From Azospirillum tabaci (GTDB lineage: Bacteria; Pseudomonadota; Alphaproteobacteria; Azospirillales; Azospirillaceae), in NCBI RefSeq assembly GCF_014596085.1, contig NZ_JACCJY010000002.1:310001-374000 (forward strand): 64,000 nucleotides of DNA. The letters run 5' to 3'. Each line of letters starts with the position of its first letter. Within the stretch, counting starts at the first letter, position 1. A program made the position numbers and the translations under genes. Below are positions 1 through 12,220 of the stretch, in pieces. A model generated the notes under the pieces. The model did no database searches. It worked only from the letters and a program-made list of their open reading frames with translations, and was not told where the DNA came from.

Positions 1-2038
1 CCACGACCACATGGTGCTCCGGGTCCTCCCCGCTCTTGCGCAGGAAGGCGAGGACGGAGTTGTCGCTGTCGTTGGCCTCGATCCATTCGAAGCCCGCCGG
101 GTCGCAGTCGGTCTGGTGCAGCGGCTTCAGGCCGCGGTACATGCGGTTCAAGTCGCGCACCAGGGCGTGAAGCCCCTGGTGCAGCGGCTCCTCCAGCAGG
201 TGCCAGTCCAGGCTGCGCGCCTCGCTCCACTCGCGCCACTGGCCGAACTCGCCGCCCATGAACAGCAGCTTCTTGCCGGGATGGGCGAACATGAAGCCGT
301 AATAGGCGCGCAGGTTGGCGAATTTCTGCCAGTCGTCGCCCGGCATCTTGTTGATCAGCGAGCCCTTGCCGTGCACCACCTCGTCGTGGCTGAGCGGCAG
401 GACGAAGTTTTCCGAGAACTGGTAGATCAGGCCGAAGGTGAGCTGGTGGTGGTGGTAGCGGCGATGGATGGGGTCCTTCGCCATATACTCCAGCGTGTCG
501 TGCATCCAGCCCATGTTCCACTTGTAGCCGAAGCCCAGCCCGCCGAGATAGACGGGCCGCGACACCGCCGGCCAGGCCGTGGATTCCTCGGCCACCGTCA
601 TGATCCCCTGGTGATGGCCATAGGTCAGCTCGTTCATCCGCTTGAGGAAGGCGATGGATTCCAGGTTCTCGCGCCCGCCGAAGCGGTTGGGAATCCACTC
701 GCCGGCCTTGCGGCTGTAGTCGAGGTAGAGCATGGAGGCCACGGCGTCGACCCGCAGCCCGTCCAACCGGTAATGCTCCAGCCAGAACAGCGCGTTGCCG
801 AGCAGGAAGTTCTGCACCTCCGTCCGGCCGAAATTGTAGATCAGCGTGTTCCAGTCCTGGTGGTAGCCCTGGCGCGGATCGGCGTGCTCGTAGAGGTGCG
901 TGCCGTCGAACCAGCCCAGCCCGTGCGGGTCGGTCGGGAAATGGCCGGGCACCCAGTCGAGCAGCAGCCCGATCCCCGCCGCGTGGCAGGCGTCCACGAA
1001 ATACTTGAAGTCCTCCGGCGTGCCGTGGCGGCTGGTCGGCGCGTACATGCCGATCGGCTGGTAACCCCAGGAGCCGTCGAAGGGATGCTCGGTGATCGGC
1101 AGCAACTCGATGTGGGTGAAGCCCAGATCCTTCACATAGGGCACCAGCCGGTCGGCCAGTTCGCGGTAGGTGAGGAAACGGTCACCCTCCTCCGGCACCC
1201 GCGCCCAGGAGCCGAGATGGACCTCGTAGATGGAAATCGGCGCGGTCAGGTCGGCGCTGGCGGAGCGGGTGCGCTGCCACTCGGCGTCCTGCCAGTCGTA
1301 GGATGGCAGGCCGTGCACGACGGAGGCGGTCTGGGGGCGGAACTCGGCCTGGAAGGCGTAGGGGTCGGACTTCAGGGGCAGCAGGTCGCCGCCGGCCCCC
1401 TTGATCTCGAACTTGTAGCGCTGGCCGACGGTGGCGTGGGGCACGAAGATCTCCCACACGCCGGCTTCCATCCGCTTGCGCATCGGCAAGCGCCGCCCGT
1501 CCCAGTCGCAGAAATCGCCGACGACGCTGACCCGCCGGGCGTTGGGCGCCCAGACGGCGAAGGCGACGCCGGCCACACCGTCGATCTCCCGCGGGTGGGC
1601 GCCCAGCCGCTCGAAGCTCTTGAGATGCGTGCCCTCGGCCAGCAGATGGATGTCCAACTCGCCCAGGACGGACCAGAAGCGGTAGGCGTCCTCGAACTCC
1701 ACCGTCGCCAGCGGGAACTGGACGCGCAGACGGTAGCGGAAACGCTCCTTGCGGTCGGGCAGCACCGCGACGAAGAAGCCCTCGTCGTGGACCTTGTCGG
1801 CTTCGCCCGCCGGGTCGCCCGACGCGCTGTCGACCACCCAAAGCTTTTCCGCGCCGGGGATGAAGGCGCGGACCTCGACGGGCTGGTCCTTGCCGGTCTG
1901 GTGCATGCCCAGGATCGCGAAGGGATCGCCGTGGTCGGCGCGGACGATGGCCTCGATGCCGCCGCTCAACGGCGACACGGCCTTCGGCGACGCTTCCTGC
2001 GCCTTGGCACGGTTTCCCGTTCGGATGTCGTTCGGCAT
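1..2038 (-). CDS. glgB: 1,4-alpha-glucan branching enzyme, 3' end outside window
   Basis: Makes alpha-1,6 branches in alpha-1,4-glucans (glycogen synthesis) in the cytoplasm. On the minus strand the frame opens at an ATG whose first base is 2038 with [12 protein letters not shown], and after about 25 residues reaches [21 protein letters not shown], the N-terminal CBM48-like start of GlgB. It stays open to the window edge, where it reads PEHHVVVV, as in the C-terminal beta domain of the family. About 679 residues are visible, and GlgB is usually about 730, so some 50-70 C-terminal residues are missing. It lies 107 bp downstream of the TreS-maltokinase gene on the same strand and is probably co-transcribed. 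An AGGGG sits 11 nt before the ATG. Confidence 0.93.
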   Translation of the reverse strand, partial: MPNDIRTGNRAKAQEASPKAVSPLSGGIEAIVRADHGDPFAILGMHQTGKDQPVEVRAFIPGAEKLWVVDSASGDPAGEADKVHDEGFFVAVLPDRKERFRYRLRVQFPLATVEFEDAYRFWSVLGELDIHLLAEGTHLKSFERLGAHPREIDGVAGVAFAVWAPNARRVSVVGDFCDWDGRRLPMRKRMEAGVWEIFVPHATVGQRYKFEIKGAGGDLLPLKSDPYAFQAEFRPQTASVVHGLPSYDWQDAEWQRTRSASADLTAPISIYEVHLGSWARVPEEGDRFLTYRELADRLVPYVKDLGFTHIELLPITEHPFDGSWGYQPIGMYAPTSRHGTPEDFKYFVDACHAAGIGLLLDWVPGHFPTDPHGLGWFDGTHLYEHADPRQGYHQDWNTLIYNFGRTEVQNFLLGNALFWLEHYRLDGLRVDAVASMLYLDYSRKAGEWIPNRFGGRENLESIAFLKRMNELTYGHHQGIMTVAEESTAWPAVSRPVYLGGLGFGYKWNMGWMHDTLEYMAKDPIHRRYHHHQLTFGLIYQFSENFVLPLSHDEVVHGKGSLINKMPGDDWQKFANLRAYYGFMFAHPGKKLLFMGGEFGQWREWSEARSLDWHLLEEPLHQGLHALVRDLNRMYRGLKPLHQTDCDPAGFEWIEANDSDNSVLAFLRKSGEDPEHHVVV

Positions 2039-2145
2039 CGGCTGACTTTCCCCTTACCCTTGCTCGTTCTTGGGGTGTGAACATAGCGCCGGGGCGTTTG
2101 TCACACCACGCCCGCGGCGTCCTATGTCCCGTTTCGGGTTTCGCC

Positions 2146-5469
<3,324 letters not shown>

Positions 5470-5649
5470 ACCGCCGCCGTCGCTCCGCTGGTCTGGTGGA
5501 GCGGGGCCGCCGGACGGGCGGGGAATCCCACGCCCATCCGGAAGCCGCGCCACATCATAAACCAGTGAGAGTTGGGTCCGTTCCACGGCAAAGGCAACGT
5601 TGGACGTGAAACCTGCGATGGCGGACCACCATCGCCGGCGGTGCCGGCC

Positions 5650-6084
5650 TCAGGCGGTGACCCGCTTCCGCTTGGTGCCCTGGGTCATGCTGCGGTAGAC
5701 GTCCTGATCCTCTTCGATGAAATGGGCGATCAGGCGATGTTCGACCCAGTTGGTCAGTTCGTTGGGCGTGCAGAACACGACCCCGTACGGCCCCTCGAAC
5801 CGCAGGGCAAGCAGTTCTTCGGTGATCTGACGGTGCAGCCGCTTGTGCTGCTCGACGGCGCCGCTCTTGGCGTCGATCCAGAACTGCTCCTCGGCGGAGA
5901 AATGCTCCTCCGTGTACTTCACGAGGGCGGCAAAGGCGTTCTGGATGATCTTGTAGCCCTGCCCCGCCGCGACCGCCATGTGCAGCAGCCCGGCCAATTC
6001 CAGAAGGGTCCGGTGCTGCTCGTCGATGGACTCGTTTCCGACCGTGTATTCGGACTTCCACGGGAAGCGGGCGGATGGCTGCAT
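5650..6084 (-). CDS. bacteriohemerythrin
   Basis: A 144-residue O2-binding di-iron protein of the hemerythrin family. The iron ligands are visible in order: His in IDEQHRTLLELAG, HFSAEEQFW (H and E), HKRLHRQI (HxxxH), and HFIEEDQD (H, then D five residues on). The start MQPSARFPWKSEYTVG matches the usual position a few residues before the FxW...G motif, and I rejected a longer in-frame start at 6168. It lies 180 bp upstream of treS but is probably a separate unit. The upstream region (6085-6238) contains an AT-rich stretch near 6212-6235 that may be its promoter. The likely role is O2 storage or sensing in microaerobic conditions, which is inference. Confidence 0.9.
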   Translation of the reverse strand: MQPSARFPWKSEYTVGNESIDEQHRTLLELAGLLHMAVAAGQGYKIIQNAFAALVKYTEEHFSAEEQFWIDAKSGAVEQHKRLHRQITEELLALRFEGPYGVVFCTPNELTNWVEHRLIAHFIEEDQDVYRSMTQGTKRKRVTA

Positions 6085-6238
6085 GGGGGCCTGCCGACGA
6101 ACGGATGTGCTGGAGGTGTGGGGGACGCCGCAAGATAGCATCCGGAACCGCCCGCCGGGGTCGGACAACTTGCCGCAAATCGAGTCCTCGTCCGACGCGA
6201 CAACACGATTTTCAACAAATTATTTCAAATACTCTGGA

Positions 6239-6763
6239 TCACGCCCTTGCGGGCTTCGTCATGTAGGTCATGCCGCCGCCGTAGGAGGCGAGCTTGGCCG
6301 CCAGCCCGGCTCCACCATCATGTGGCCCGCCATCGTGCGGCAGGAACCCCTGTGCGTCCCAGAAGGTCCGAGCGCCTGGGGTGGAGGTCAGGGCCAGCCA
6401 GCGGAAGCCCTGCCGCGCCGCCAACGCGTCCATGCGCTCCAGCGCCGCCACACCCAACCCCAGACCCCGCGCCTCGGGCAGCAGGGCGACGTCGTGCAGA
6501 TAGAGGCAATCCGGCGCTTCCGGCAGCGCGCCGAGTGGCGAATCGAGTGGCGGCGGAACGCCCAACCGCCCCGGATGCATAACGATGTAACCGATGCCGA
6601 TCCCGCCCGCCTCGGCCATGGCGCAGCCCTCCGGATAAAGGGCCAGACGCTCGGCAAAAACGGCGCGGTCTTCCGGGTAGGCAGGGTGCACGACCTCGGC
6701 GATGGCCATGACACGGTCCAAGTCCGCCGGCTTCATGGCGCGCCATCCCGCGTTCATCCGCAT
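6239..6763 (-). CDS. GNAT family N-acetyltransferase
   Basis: A 174-residue GNAT-fold acyltransferase. The acetyl-CoA pyrophosphate-binding motif A is visible as LHDVALLPEARGLGLGVAALERM, with RGLGLG matching the R/QxxGxG/A signature, followed by ALTSTPGARTFWDAQGF, the typical motif B region. The substrate cannot be told from sequence. Two starts fit a GGAGGATGGGAG RBS stretch: ATG at 6763 and ATG at 6757 (7 nt after GGGAG). The gene faces away from cysQ, sharing a short intergenic region of about 90 bp. Confidence 0.85.
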   Translation of the reverse strand: MRMNAGWRAMKPADLDRVMAIAEVVHPAYPEDRAVFAERLALYPEGCAMAEAGGIGIGYIVMHPGRLGVPPPLDSPLGALPEAPDCLYLHDVALLPEARGLGLGVAALERMDALAARQGFRWLALTSTPGARTFWDAQGFLPHDGGPHDGGAGLAAKLASYGGGMTYMTKPARA

Positions 6764-6856
6764 TCTCCCATCCTCCCCGCCCTTTCCAGCCTTCCAGCCC
6801 ACCATCCGGGCGCGCTATGGTGACCGTTCGCACACCAGCCGACCGGAGGACCACCC

Positions 6857-7630
6857 ATGACCGACACCGCCGCGGCGATCCTGCTGCCCAAGGTGCGGAC
6901 CATCGCCCACGAAGCGGGTCAGGTGATCCTGCGCTTCTACAACGACGGCATCGACGCCGCCACAAAGGTTGACGGCAGCCCGGTCACCCAGGCCGATCTG
7001 GCCGCCGAGCATGTCATCACCCCGGCCCTGCACCACATCGCCCCCGGCATTCCGGTGGTGGCCGAGGAGGCCGTGGCCGCCGGGAACCGGCCGGACATTT
7101 CCGGCGGGCGGTTCTGGCTGGTCGACCCGCTCGACGGCACCAAGGAGTTCATCAACCGCAACGGCGAGTTCACCGTCAACATCGCCCTCATCGACGGTGG
7201 ACGCCCGGTGCTGGGCGTCGTCTACGCGCCGGCCACCGGCGACCTCTACGCCGCCTGCGGACCGGGCACCGCCGTCCATTGGGTGGAAGGCCGCCACGAC
7301 TACCCCATCCAGGTCCGCAAGCCGCCCCCCGACGGCCTGACCGTGGTCGCCAGCCGCTCCCACGGCAGCGGGGGCGAGCTGGAGGGCTTCCTCGCCGGCT
7401 ACACCGTGAAGAACCGGGTGACCTGCGGCAGCTCCCTCAAGTTCTGCACGGTGGCTTCCGGCAAGGCCGACCTCTACCCCCGCTTCGGCCCGACCAGCGA
7501 ATGGGACACCGCCGCCGGCCACGCCATCCTCGCCGCCGCCGGCGGCCGGGTGGAGCAGCCCGACGGCTCGCCCTTCCTCTACGGCAAGGCCGACATCGTG
7601 AACCCCCATTTCGTTGCGTATGGATGGTAA
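6857..7630 (+). CDS. cysQ: 3'(2'),5'-bisphosphate nucleotidase
   Basis: A 257-residue inositol-monophosphatase-fold phosphatase. CysQ hydrolyses 3'-phosphoadenosine 5'-phosphate, the by-product of sulfate assimilation, to AMP in the cytoplasm. Metal-binding motifs are present: VVAEEA, the signature WLVDPLDGTKEF, and GPTSEWDTAAGHAI near the C-terminus. The EFINRNGEFTVNIALI stretch separates CysQ from plain inositol monophosphatases. Its stop overlaps the ATG of the next gene by one base (TAATG), so the two are translationally coupled. The start follows a GGAGGACCACCC stretch. Confidence 0.94.
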   Translation: MTDTAAAILLPKVRTIAHEAGQVILRFYNDGIDAATKVDGSPVTQADLAAEHVITPALHHIAPGIPVVAEEAVAAGNRPDISGGRFWLVDPLDGTKEFINRNGEFTVNIALIDGGRPVLGVVYAPATGDLYAACGPGTAVHWVEGRHDYPIQVRKPPPDGLTVVASRSHGSGGELEGFLAGYTVKNRVTCGSSLKFCTVASGKADLYPRFGPTSEWDTAAGHAILAAAGGRVEQPDGSPFLYGKADIVNPHFVAYGW

Positions 7631-8421
7631 TGACGCTGTGTGACGCGGCCGTCGCGGTTCTGACCACCGCGGCGCCGCTGGAGAAGGTGCGCCTGACGCG
7701 GGACCACGCCGCGGCGTGGCGCGACGGACGCATCACCGAGTTCGGTTCGCTGGTCCCGCCGGAGCGCCCCGCCCGTCCGGAGCGGCCGCTCCTGATGCTG
7801 CCCCGCGACATGCCCAAGCGCGGGCGCGGCGGCAGCGCGCAGAACCGCGTCGCCCTGCTGCACGCGCTGGCCCACATCGAGCTGAACGCCATCGACCTCG
7901 CCTGGGACATCGTGTGCCGCTTCGTCGGCGAGGGAATGCCCAAGAGCTTCACCGACGACTGGGTGCAGGTCGCCGACGACGAGGCCCGGCATTTCCAGAT
8001 GCTGGAGGAGCGGCTGAACCAGCTCGGTTCCGGCTATGGCGAGTTGCCGGCCCATGACGGGCTGTGGCAGGCGGCGACCACCACCGCCCACGACCTCGCC
8101 GCCCGGCTGGCCGTGGTGCCGATGGTGCTGGAGGCGCGCGGGCTCGACGTGACCCCGGAGACCGTCCGCCGCTTGCGCGAGTTCGGCGACGCGGAGAGCG
8201 CCGCCCTGCTCCAGACCATCCACGACGAGGAAATCACCCACGTCGCCGCAGGGCGCCGCTGGTTCGGCCATCTCTGCGCCAAGCGCGGCGTGGACCCGGT
8301 GGAGACGTGGCAGGATCTGGTGAAGCGGTATTTCCGTGGCGGCCTGAAGAAGCCCTTCAACGTGACCAGCCGGCAGGCCGCCGACTTCGGCCCGGAATTC
8401 TACGAGCCGATCGCGGAGTGA
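7630..8421 (+). CDS. ferritin-like DUF455 family protein
   Basis: A 263-residue helical protein with three carboxylate/His motifs of a ferritin-like fold: LLHALAHIELNAIDLAWD, VADDEARHFQMLEERL and IHDEEITHVAAGRRWF. These resemble the di-iron (or related metal) ligand sets of the DUF455 family, whose function is not established and whose members are sometimes compared with tRNA hydroxylase MiaE-like proteins. It starts at the ATG that overlaps the cysQ stop (an alternative ATG lies two codons earlier), so coupled expression with cysQ is likely. The gene is followed by a GC-rich inverted repeat. Confidence 0.85.
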   Translation: MTLCDAAVAVLTTAAPLEKVRLTRDHAAAWRDGRITEFGSLVPPERPARPERPLLMLPRDMPKRGRGGSAQNRVALLHALAHIELNAIDLAWDIVCRFVGEGMPKSFTDDWVQVADDEARHFQMLEERLNQLGSGYGELPAHDGLWQAATTTAHDLAARLAVVPMVLEARGLDVTPETVRRLREFGDAESAALLQTIHDEEITHVAAGRRWFGHLCAKRGVDPVETWQDLVKRYFRGGLKKPFNVTSRQAADFGPEFYEPIAE

Positions 8422-8438
8422 CGCCCACACCTTCCGCT

Positions 8439-8580
8439 CCCCTCTCCCGCCCCGGGAGAGGGAGGGGCCCACGCGTGAGCGTGGGGGGGTGAGGGTACCG
8501 CCAAGGATCGGCGCCTTGATCCTCGCTCGACCCTCACCCGCCCGCTTCGCGGGCACCCTCTCCCGGGACGGGAGAGGGGA
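8439..8580. repeat. GC-rich palindromic intergenic repeat, copy 1
   Basis: The whole gap between the convergent DUF455 and lvaB-like genes is a complex palindrome. CCCTCTCCCGCCCCGGGAGAGG at the left is mirrored by CCCTCTCCCGGGACGGGAGAGG at the right, with GGGTGAGGG/CCCTCACCC arms between. It can fold into a long hairpin and may end transcription in both directions. Related but not identical elements lie near 12115, 21205, 31883 and 41783. Confidence 0.75.
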
Positions 8581-8587
8581 ACACTTT

Positions 8588-8977
8588 TTACCCCCGCAAC
8601 AGCTTCGGGTTGGCGATGCCCAGCCGGGCCTGGACGATTTCCTCCAGGCATTCCATCAGCACGTCCTGGCCGTCGTGGTCGAAGTCGCCCGCGGCGATCT
8701 CGATGCACAGCCGGTGCTGCAGGGCCTCCACCCGTTGACGCAGGTCGGCGCCGGACAGGCTGTCGTCGGCGTCCTCGCCATAGAGCAGGGCCAGCGCCGC
8801 CAGCATGGAGTGGCCGGCCTCGTCCGCGCCGGCGAGTTCGCGCTGCACGATGCCGAGCGCGTTGGCGATCATCAGCGCCGTGTAGCGCTGGGCCGGCGGG
8901 ATGTGGGGAAGCAGGTCCGTCCGGAAGGTTTCCGCGGTGATGCCCAGCAGTTCCTGGGCGTTCGGGCTGGCGCGCAT
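8588..8977 (-). CDS. small DUF6285-like protein, LvaB-type partner of the kinase
   Basis: A 129-residue soluble helical protein (MRASPNAQELLGITAETFRTD... to ...QARLGIANPKLLRG). It has no catalytic motif that I recognise. It matches the small protein that follows acyl-CoA dehydrogenase/phosphotransferase pairs, and by position LvaB, which in Pseudomonas putida is needed with the kinase LvaA to phosphorylate 4-hydroxyacyl-CoA. Its ATG overlaps the stop of the kinase gene by one base (TGATG), which supports a 1:1 complex with that kinase. The family number is recalled, not searched. It is the last gene of the five-gene operon. Confidence 0.75.
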   Translation of the reverse strand: MRASPNAQELLGITAETFRTDLLPHIPPAQRYTALMIANALGIVQRELAGADEAGHSMLAALALLYGEDADDSLSGADLRQRVEALQHRLCIEIAAGDFDHDGQDVLMECLEEIVQARLGIANPKLLRG

Positions 8978-10080
8978 CAGGCAACCCTCTCTTCGTCGGC
9001 ATCGCCGGGCGGTTCGGCACCCACCGCCGCCGGGGCGGAGGTCGTCATCCCCAGCCCGTGGATGTGGCGCAAAAGGTCCCACTCGATCTCCGGCAGCATT
9101 CTCCCGGTCAGCGCCAGTTCCAGCGAAGGCTCCTCACCCGAGGTGTGGCGGCGGCCCTGGAGGACCGCGATGGCCGCCCAGCGCATGTAGGCGGCGGTTT
9201 CCCAATAGGCGACCGCCTGCGGGTCCACCCGGCGGCCGGAGGTCTCCTCGTAACCGGCGTAGAAGTCCTCCCGGCCGGCAAGCCCGCCCGCCTCGCGGTC
9301 GTGGCGCCCAAACCGCCAGGAGCGGGCGCAGAACCAGCCGAGATCCTCCATGGGATCGCTGAAGCCCGCGAACTCCCAATCCAGGATGGCGGTCAGCCCG
9401 CCGTCCTTCACCAGATAATTTCCGGTGCGGTAGTCGCGGTGGCACAGCACCAGATCGCCCGGCGGCGGCGCGTGGATTTCCAGCCAGCGCAAGCCCCAGG
9501 CCAGCACGGCGTCCCTCAGCGCCAGATCGCCCAGCCAGTCGCGGTAGGCGTGGACGCAGTCGAGCGCTGGCGACGAGGCCGGGACCGGCAGGTCCTCCAG
9601 CCCCGGCGTGTCCGGCCCGGCTTGGTGCAGGCGGCCCAACTGCCGGCCAAGCTCGCGGGCGAGGCCGCGCTGCGGCTGGTCGGCCTTCACCACCTTGTGT
9701 CCGGCCCCGATGCCCTCGGCGCGGCGCATGATGTAGAAGTCGGCACCCAGCACCGCCGGGTCGCCGCAGGCGGCGATGGGCTCCGGCGCCGCCACCCCGG
9801 CGCCGAAAGCGGCGCGCAGCACGGCGAACTCCTGCGCCTTGGAAATGCTGGCCTTCATGCCGGACACGGCCGCGCCGCCGCCGGGCTGGGCACGCAGCAC
9901 GCACGCGTGCCGACCGGCCTTCGGCCCGCCGTCGATGTCCAGCGTCACCGCGAGGTTGAGCGAGATGGCTCCCCCGCCCAGGGTGCCTTCGTCGGCCACC
10001 GACACGCGCGTTGCGCCGGTCGCCCCGGCCAGCCACGATTCCAGTCGCGGCCGGCTTTCACCGTCGATCAGTGCGCCCAT
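8977..10080 (-). CDS. APH-type phosphotransferase, LvaA-like hydroxyacyl-CoA kinase
   Basis: A 367-residue protein of the aminoglycoside phosphotransferase/choline kinase fold. The catalytic loop LCHRDYRTGNYLV (HxDxxxxN type) and the metal-binding ILDWEFAGFSDPMEDLGWF are clear. Such kinases next to ACAD11-like dehydrogenases phosphorylate the 4-hydroxyl of 4-hydroxyacyl-CoAs (LvaA in Pseudomonas; the N-terminal domain of mammalian ACAD10/11). An antibiotic-resistance role is unlikely given the operon. It starts 4 nt after the dehydrogenase stop and its own stop overlaps the next ATG. The start MGALIDGESRP was chosen because the frame upstream lies within the dehydrogenase gene. Confidence 0.88.
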   Translation of the reverse strand: MGALIDGESRPRLESWLAGATGATRVSVADEGTLGGGAISLNLAVTLDIDGGPKAGRHACVLRAQPGGGAAVSGMKASISKAQEFAVLRAAFGAGVAAPEPIAACGDPAVLGADFYIMRRAEGIGAGHKVVKADQPQRGLARELGRQLGRLHQAGPDTPGLEDLPVPASSPALDCVHAYRDWLGDLALRDAVLAWGLRWLEIHAPPPGDLVLCHRDYRTGNYLVKDGGLTAILDWEFAGFSDPMEDLGWFCARSWRFGRHDREAGGLAGREDFYAGYEETSGRRVDPQAVAYWETAAYMRWAAIAVLQGRRHTSGEEPSLELALTGRMLPEIEWDLLRHIHGLGMTTSAPAAVGAEPPGDADEERVA

Positions 10081-10084
10081 TCCA

Positions 10085-11281
10085 TCACCCCCAGGCCCAG
10101 AAGCCGTCGCCCTCGTCCATGTAGAATCGCGCCAGGACCATCTTGTGGACCTCCGACGCCCCGTCCACCAGCCGGGCCTGCCGGGCGTAGCGGTACATCC
10201 ACTCCAGCGCCGTGTCCTTCGAATAGCCCCTGGCCCCACAGAGCTGAATGGCCGTGTCCACCGCCTTGTGCAGCGTGTCGGCGACATGGACCTTGGCCAT
10301 CGACACCTCCTTGCGGGCGAAGTCGCCGCGGTCGAGTTGCCACGCCGCCTTCATGACCAGAAGCCGCCCGATCTCGATCTGCATGGCGACGTCGCCCATC
10401 ATCCACTGCACGCCCTCGTGCCCGGCCAGCGTGGTGCCGAAGCTCTCGCGCTCGCGGACATAGGCGGCGGCGATCTCCATGGCCCGCTTGGACAGGCCGG
10501 TCCAGCGCATGCAATGGGTCAGCCGCGCCGGGCCGAGGCGGATCTGCGTGGCCTTGAGCCCGTCGCCGACCTTCATCAGGACGTTCTCGTCGGCGACCTC
10601 CAGCCCGTCGAAGCGCAGCTCGCAATGGCCGCCATGCTCCTCCGGCCCCATGATCGGGATGCGGCGGACGATCTCCCAGCCGGGCTGGTCCTTGTCGAAC
10701 AGGAAGGCGGTCAGCCCCTTGCGCTTGTCATCGGAGGTGCGGGCGATCAGGATGAAATGCTGCGCCTCCCCCGCTCCGGTGATGAACCATTTGCGGCCGG
10801 AGATCACCCAGCGGTCACCCCGCCGCTCCGCTTTGGTCTTCATCATCGAGGGATCGGAGCCGCCGCCGGGATGCGGCTCGGTCATCGCGAAGGCGGAGCG
10901 GACCTTGCCGTCGACGATGGGCTGGAGCCAGCGCTCCTTCTGCCCCTCGGTCGCCACCTTGTTGAGAAGCTGCATGTTGCCGTCGTCGGGGGCCGCGCAG
11001 TTGAAGCAGACCGGCCCGAAGATGGAGCGGTTCATCTCCTCGTAGGCGGCGGCCATGCCGACGATGCCCAGCCCCTGCCCGCCGCGCGCCGTCGGCATCT
11101 GCGGCGCCCACAGCCCGGCGGCCTTCACCTCTCCGCGCAGGCGCTCCAGCAGGGCGGGCGCGATGTTCTCGTGCTCGTCGTAGGAGGCCGGGTCCGCTTC
11201 CAGCGGCAGGATCCGCTCCTCCACGAAGGCGCGCACGCGGCGGCGGAACTCCTCGATCGGCGGGGGCAGGCTGAAATCCAT
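10085..11281 (-). CDS. ACAD10/11-like acyl-CoA dehydrogenase, LvaC-type
   Basis: A 398-residue acyl-CoA dehydrogenase-fold flavoprotein. FAD-binding stretches are visible (SAFAMTEPHPGGGSDPS, KWFITGAG, and IQLCGARGYSKD with ADG-like LVDGASEVHKM at the end). RLGPARLTHCMRW is close to the RLGPGRIHHCMR stretch I recall from ACAD11, rather than to classic short- or medium-chain dehydrogenases. In the lva pathway the equivalent enzyme LvaC removes phosphate from 4-phosphoacyl-CoA to give enoyl-CoA that enters beta-oxidation. The gene follows the SDR gene with a 32-bp gap and is followed 4 nt later by the kinase. Confidence 0.88.
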   Translation of the reverse strand: MDFSLPPPIEEFRRRVRAFVEERILPLEADPASYDEHENIAPALLERLRGEVKAAGLWAPQMPTARGGQGLGIVGMAAAYEEMNRSIFGPVCFNCAAPDDGNMQLLNKVATEGQKERWLQPIVDGKVRSAFAMTEPHPGGGSDPSMMKTKAERRGDRWVISGRKWFITGAGEAQHFILIARTSDDKRKGLTAFLFDKDQPGWEIVRRIPIMGPEEHGGHCELRFDGLEVADENVLMKVGDGLKATQIRLGPARLTHCMRWTGLSKRAMEIAAAYVRERESFGTTLAGHEGVQWMMGDVAMQIEIGRLLVMKAAWQLDRGDFARKEVSMAKVHVADTLHKAVDTAIQLCGARGYSKDTALEWMYRYARQARLVDGASEVHKMVLARFYMDEGDGFWAWG

Positions 11282-11313
11282 CGGTTCGGGTCCTCTCCGT
11301 CGTTTTTTCTTGA

Positions 11314-12075
11314 TTACAAGGTGCTGACCAAGTGCCCGCCGTCCACCGGCACCACCGCTCCGGTCATGTAGGCCGACGCGTCGGAGCAGAGCAGCAGCAG
11401 CGGCCCGTCGAGGTCCGCCAGCCGCCCCAGCCGCCGCTGCGGCACGCGCCGGATCAGCGCCTGCCCGGCGTCGGTCGCCAGGAAGTCTCGGTTCAGGTCG
11501 GTCTCCATGTAACCGGGGGCCAGCGCGTTGACGCGGATGCCGTAACGCGCCCATTCCAGGGCCAGCGCCTGGGTCATCTGCACCAGCCCGGCCTTCGACG
11601 CGGTGTAGGCCACGACATGGCCGGCCACCCGCAGCCCGAGGATGGAGGCGATGTTGACGATCGACCCGCCCCGCCCCTGCTCCTTCATCACGCGCGCCGT
11701 CTCCTGCGCGGTGAGGAAGGCGCCTTTCAGGTTGGTGTCGATGACGCGGTCCCACTCCTCCTCCGCGTAATCCAGCGCGGGCTTGGCGACGGTGGCCCCG
11801 GCGTTGTTGACGAGGATGTCCAGCCCGCCGAGCGCGCCCGCCGCCTCGCGGACACCGGTGCGGACGGAGGCGGCGTCGGTGACGTCCAGCGGCACGGCGA
11901 TGGCCTGCCCGCCCGCCGCTTCGATCTCCGCGACGGCGGCGTCCAGGCTCTCGCGCCGCCGCGCGGCCAGAGCGACGCGGGCGCCCGCCGCGGCGAGCAC
12001 CCCCGCGAAGTGACGGCCCAGGCCGGCGGAGGCCCCGGTGACCAGGGCGGTGCGGTTGGTGAGGGAGAGGGTCAT
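11314..12075 (-). CDS. SDR family NAD(P)-dependent oxidoreductase, LvaD-position
   Basis: A 253-residue classical short-chain dehydrogenase with a Rossmann motif TGASAGLG (about residues 14-21), NNAG at about 89-92, an active-site Ser in NIASILG, YTASK (Tyr/Lys pair, about 156-160) and a C-terminal VPVDGGHLVSTL. In the lva pathway LvaD reduces levulinyl-CoA to 4-hydroxyvaleryl-CoA, and here the enzyme could act on a 4-oxo- or 3-hydroxyacyl-CoA. Cofactor preference is not clear; an Ala-Arg-Arg-Arg run after beta2 (ALAARRRESL) would suit NADP. It is the second gene of the operon, after the ligase and an intervening GC-rich repeat. Confidence 0.88.
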   Translation of the reverse strand: MTLSLTNRTALVTGASAGLGRHFAGVLAAAGARVALAARRRESLDAAVAEIEAAGGQAIAVPLDVTDAASVRTGVREAAGALGGLDILVNNAGATVAKPALDYAEEEWDRVIDTNLKGAFLTAQETARVMKEQGRGGSIVNIASILGLRVAGHVVAYTASKAGLVQMTQALALEWARYGIRVNALAPGYMETDLNRDFLATDAGQALIRRVPQRRLGRLADLDGPLLLLCSDASAYMTGAVVPVDGGHLVSTL

Positions 12076-12114
12076 GGGGGTCCTGAGTTTGTGAAGGTGG
12101 GGTTCATGCGTCGG

Positions 12115-12200
12115 GCCCCCTCCCTAAACCCTCCTCCGCTTCGCAGGGGAGGGAACGGCTCCTCCCCCTGCGAAAGCGGGGGGAGGTTGGGAGGGGGGCT
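12115..12200. repeat. GC-rich palindromic intergenic repeat, copy 2
   Basis: CCCCTCCCTAAACCCTCCTCC on the left mirrors GGAGGTTGGGAGGGG on the right, with two internal CTCCCC/GGGGAG arms around CGCTTCGCAGGGG and CCCCTGCGAAAGCGG. It sits inside the operon, between the ligase stop and the SDR start, so it may reduce or process the transcript there. It belongs to the same family as copies 3, 4 and 5. Confidence 0.75.
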
Positions 12201-12220
12201 CCGATGCGACCACGCCCCTC

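Noticed and set aside
8977-10080. Aminoglycoside resistance kinase
   Set aside because: The fold is shared, but the gene is embedded in an acyl-CoA operon next to an ACAD11-like dehydrogenase, which points to a hydroxyacyl-CoA kinase.
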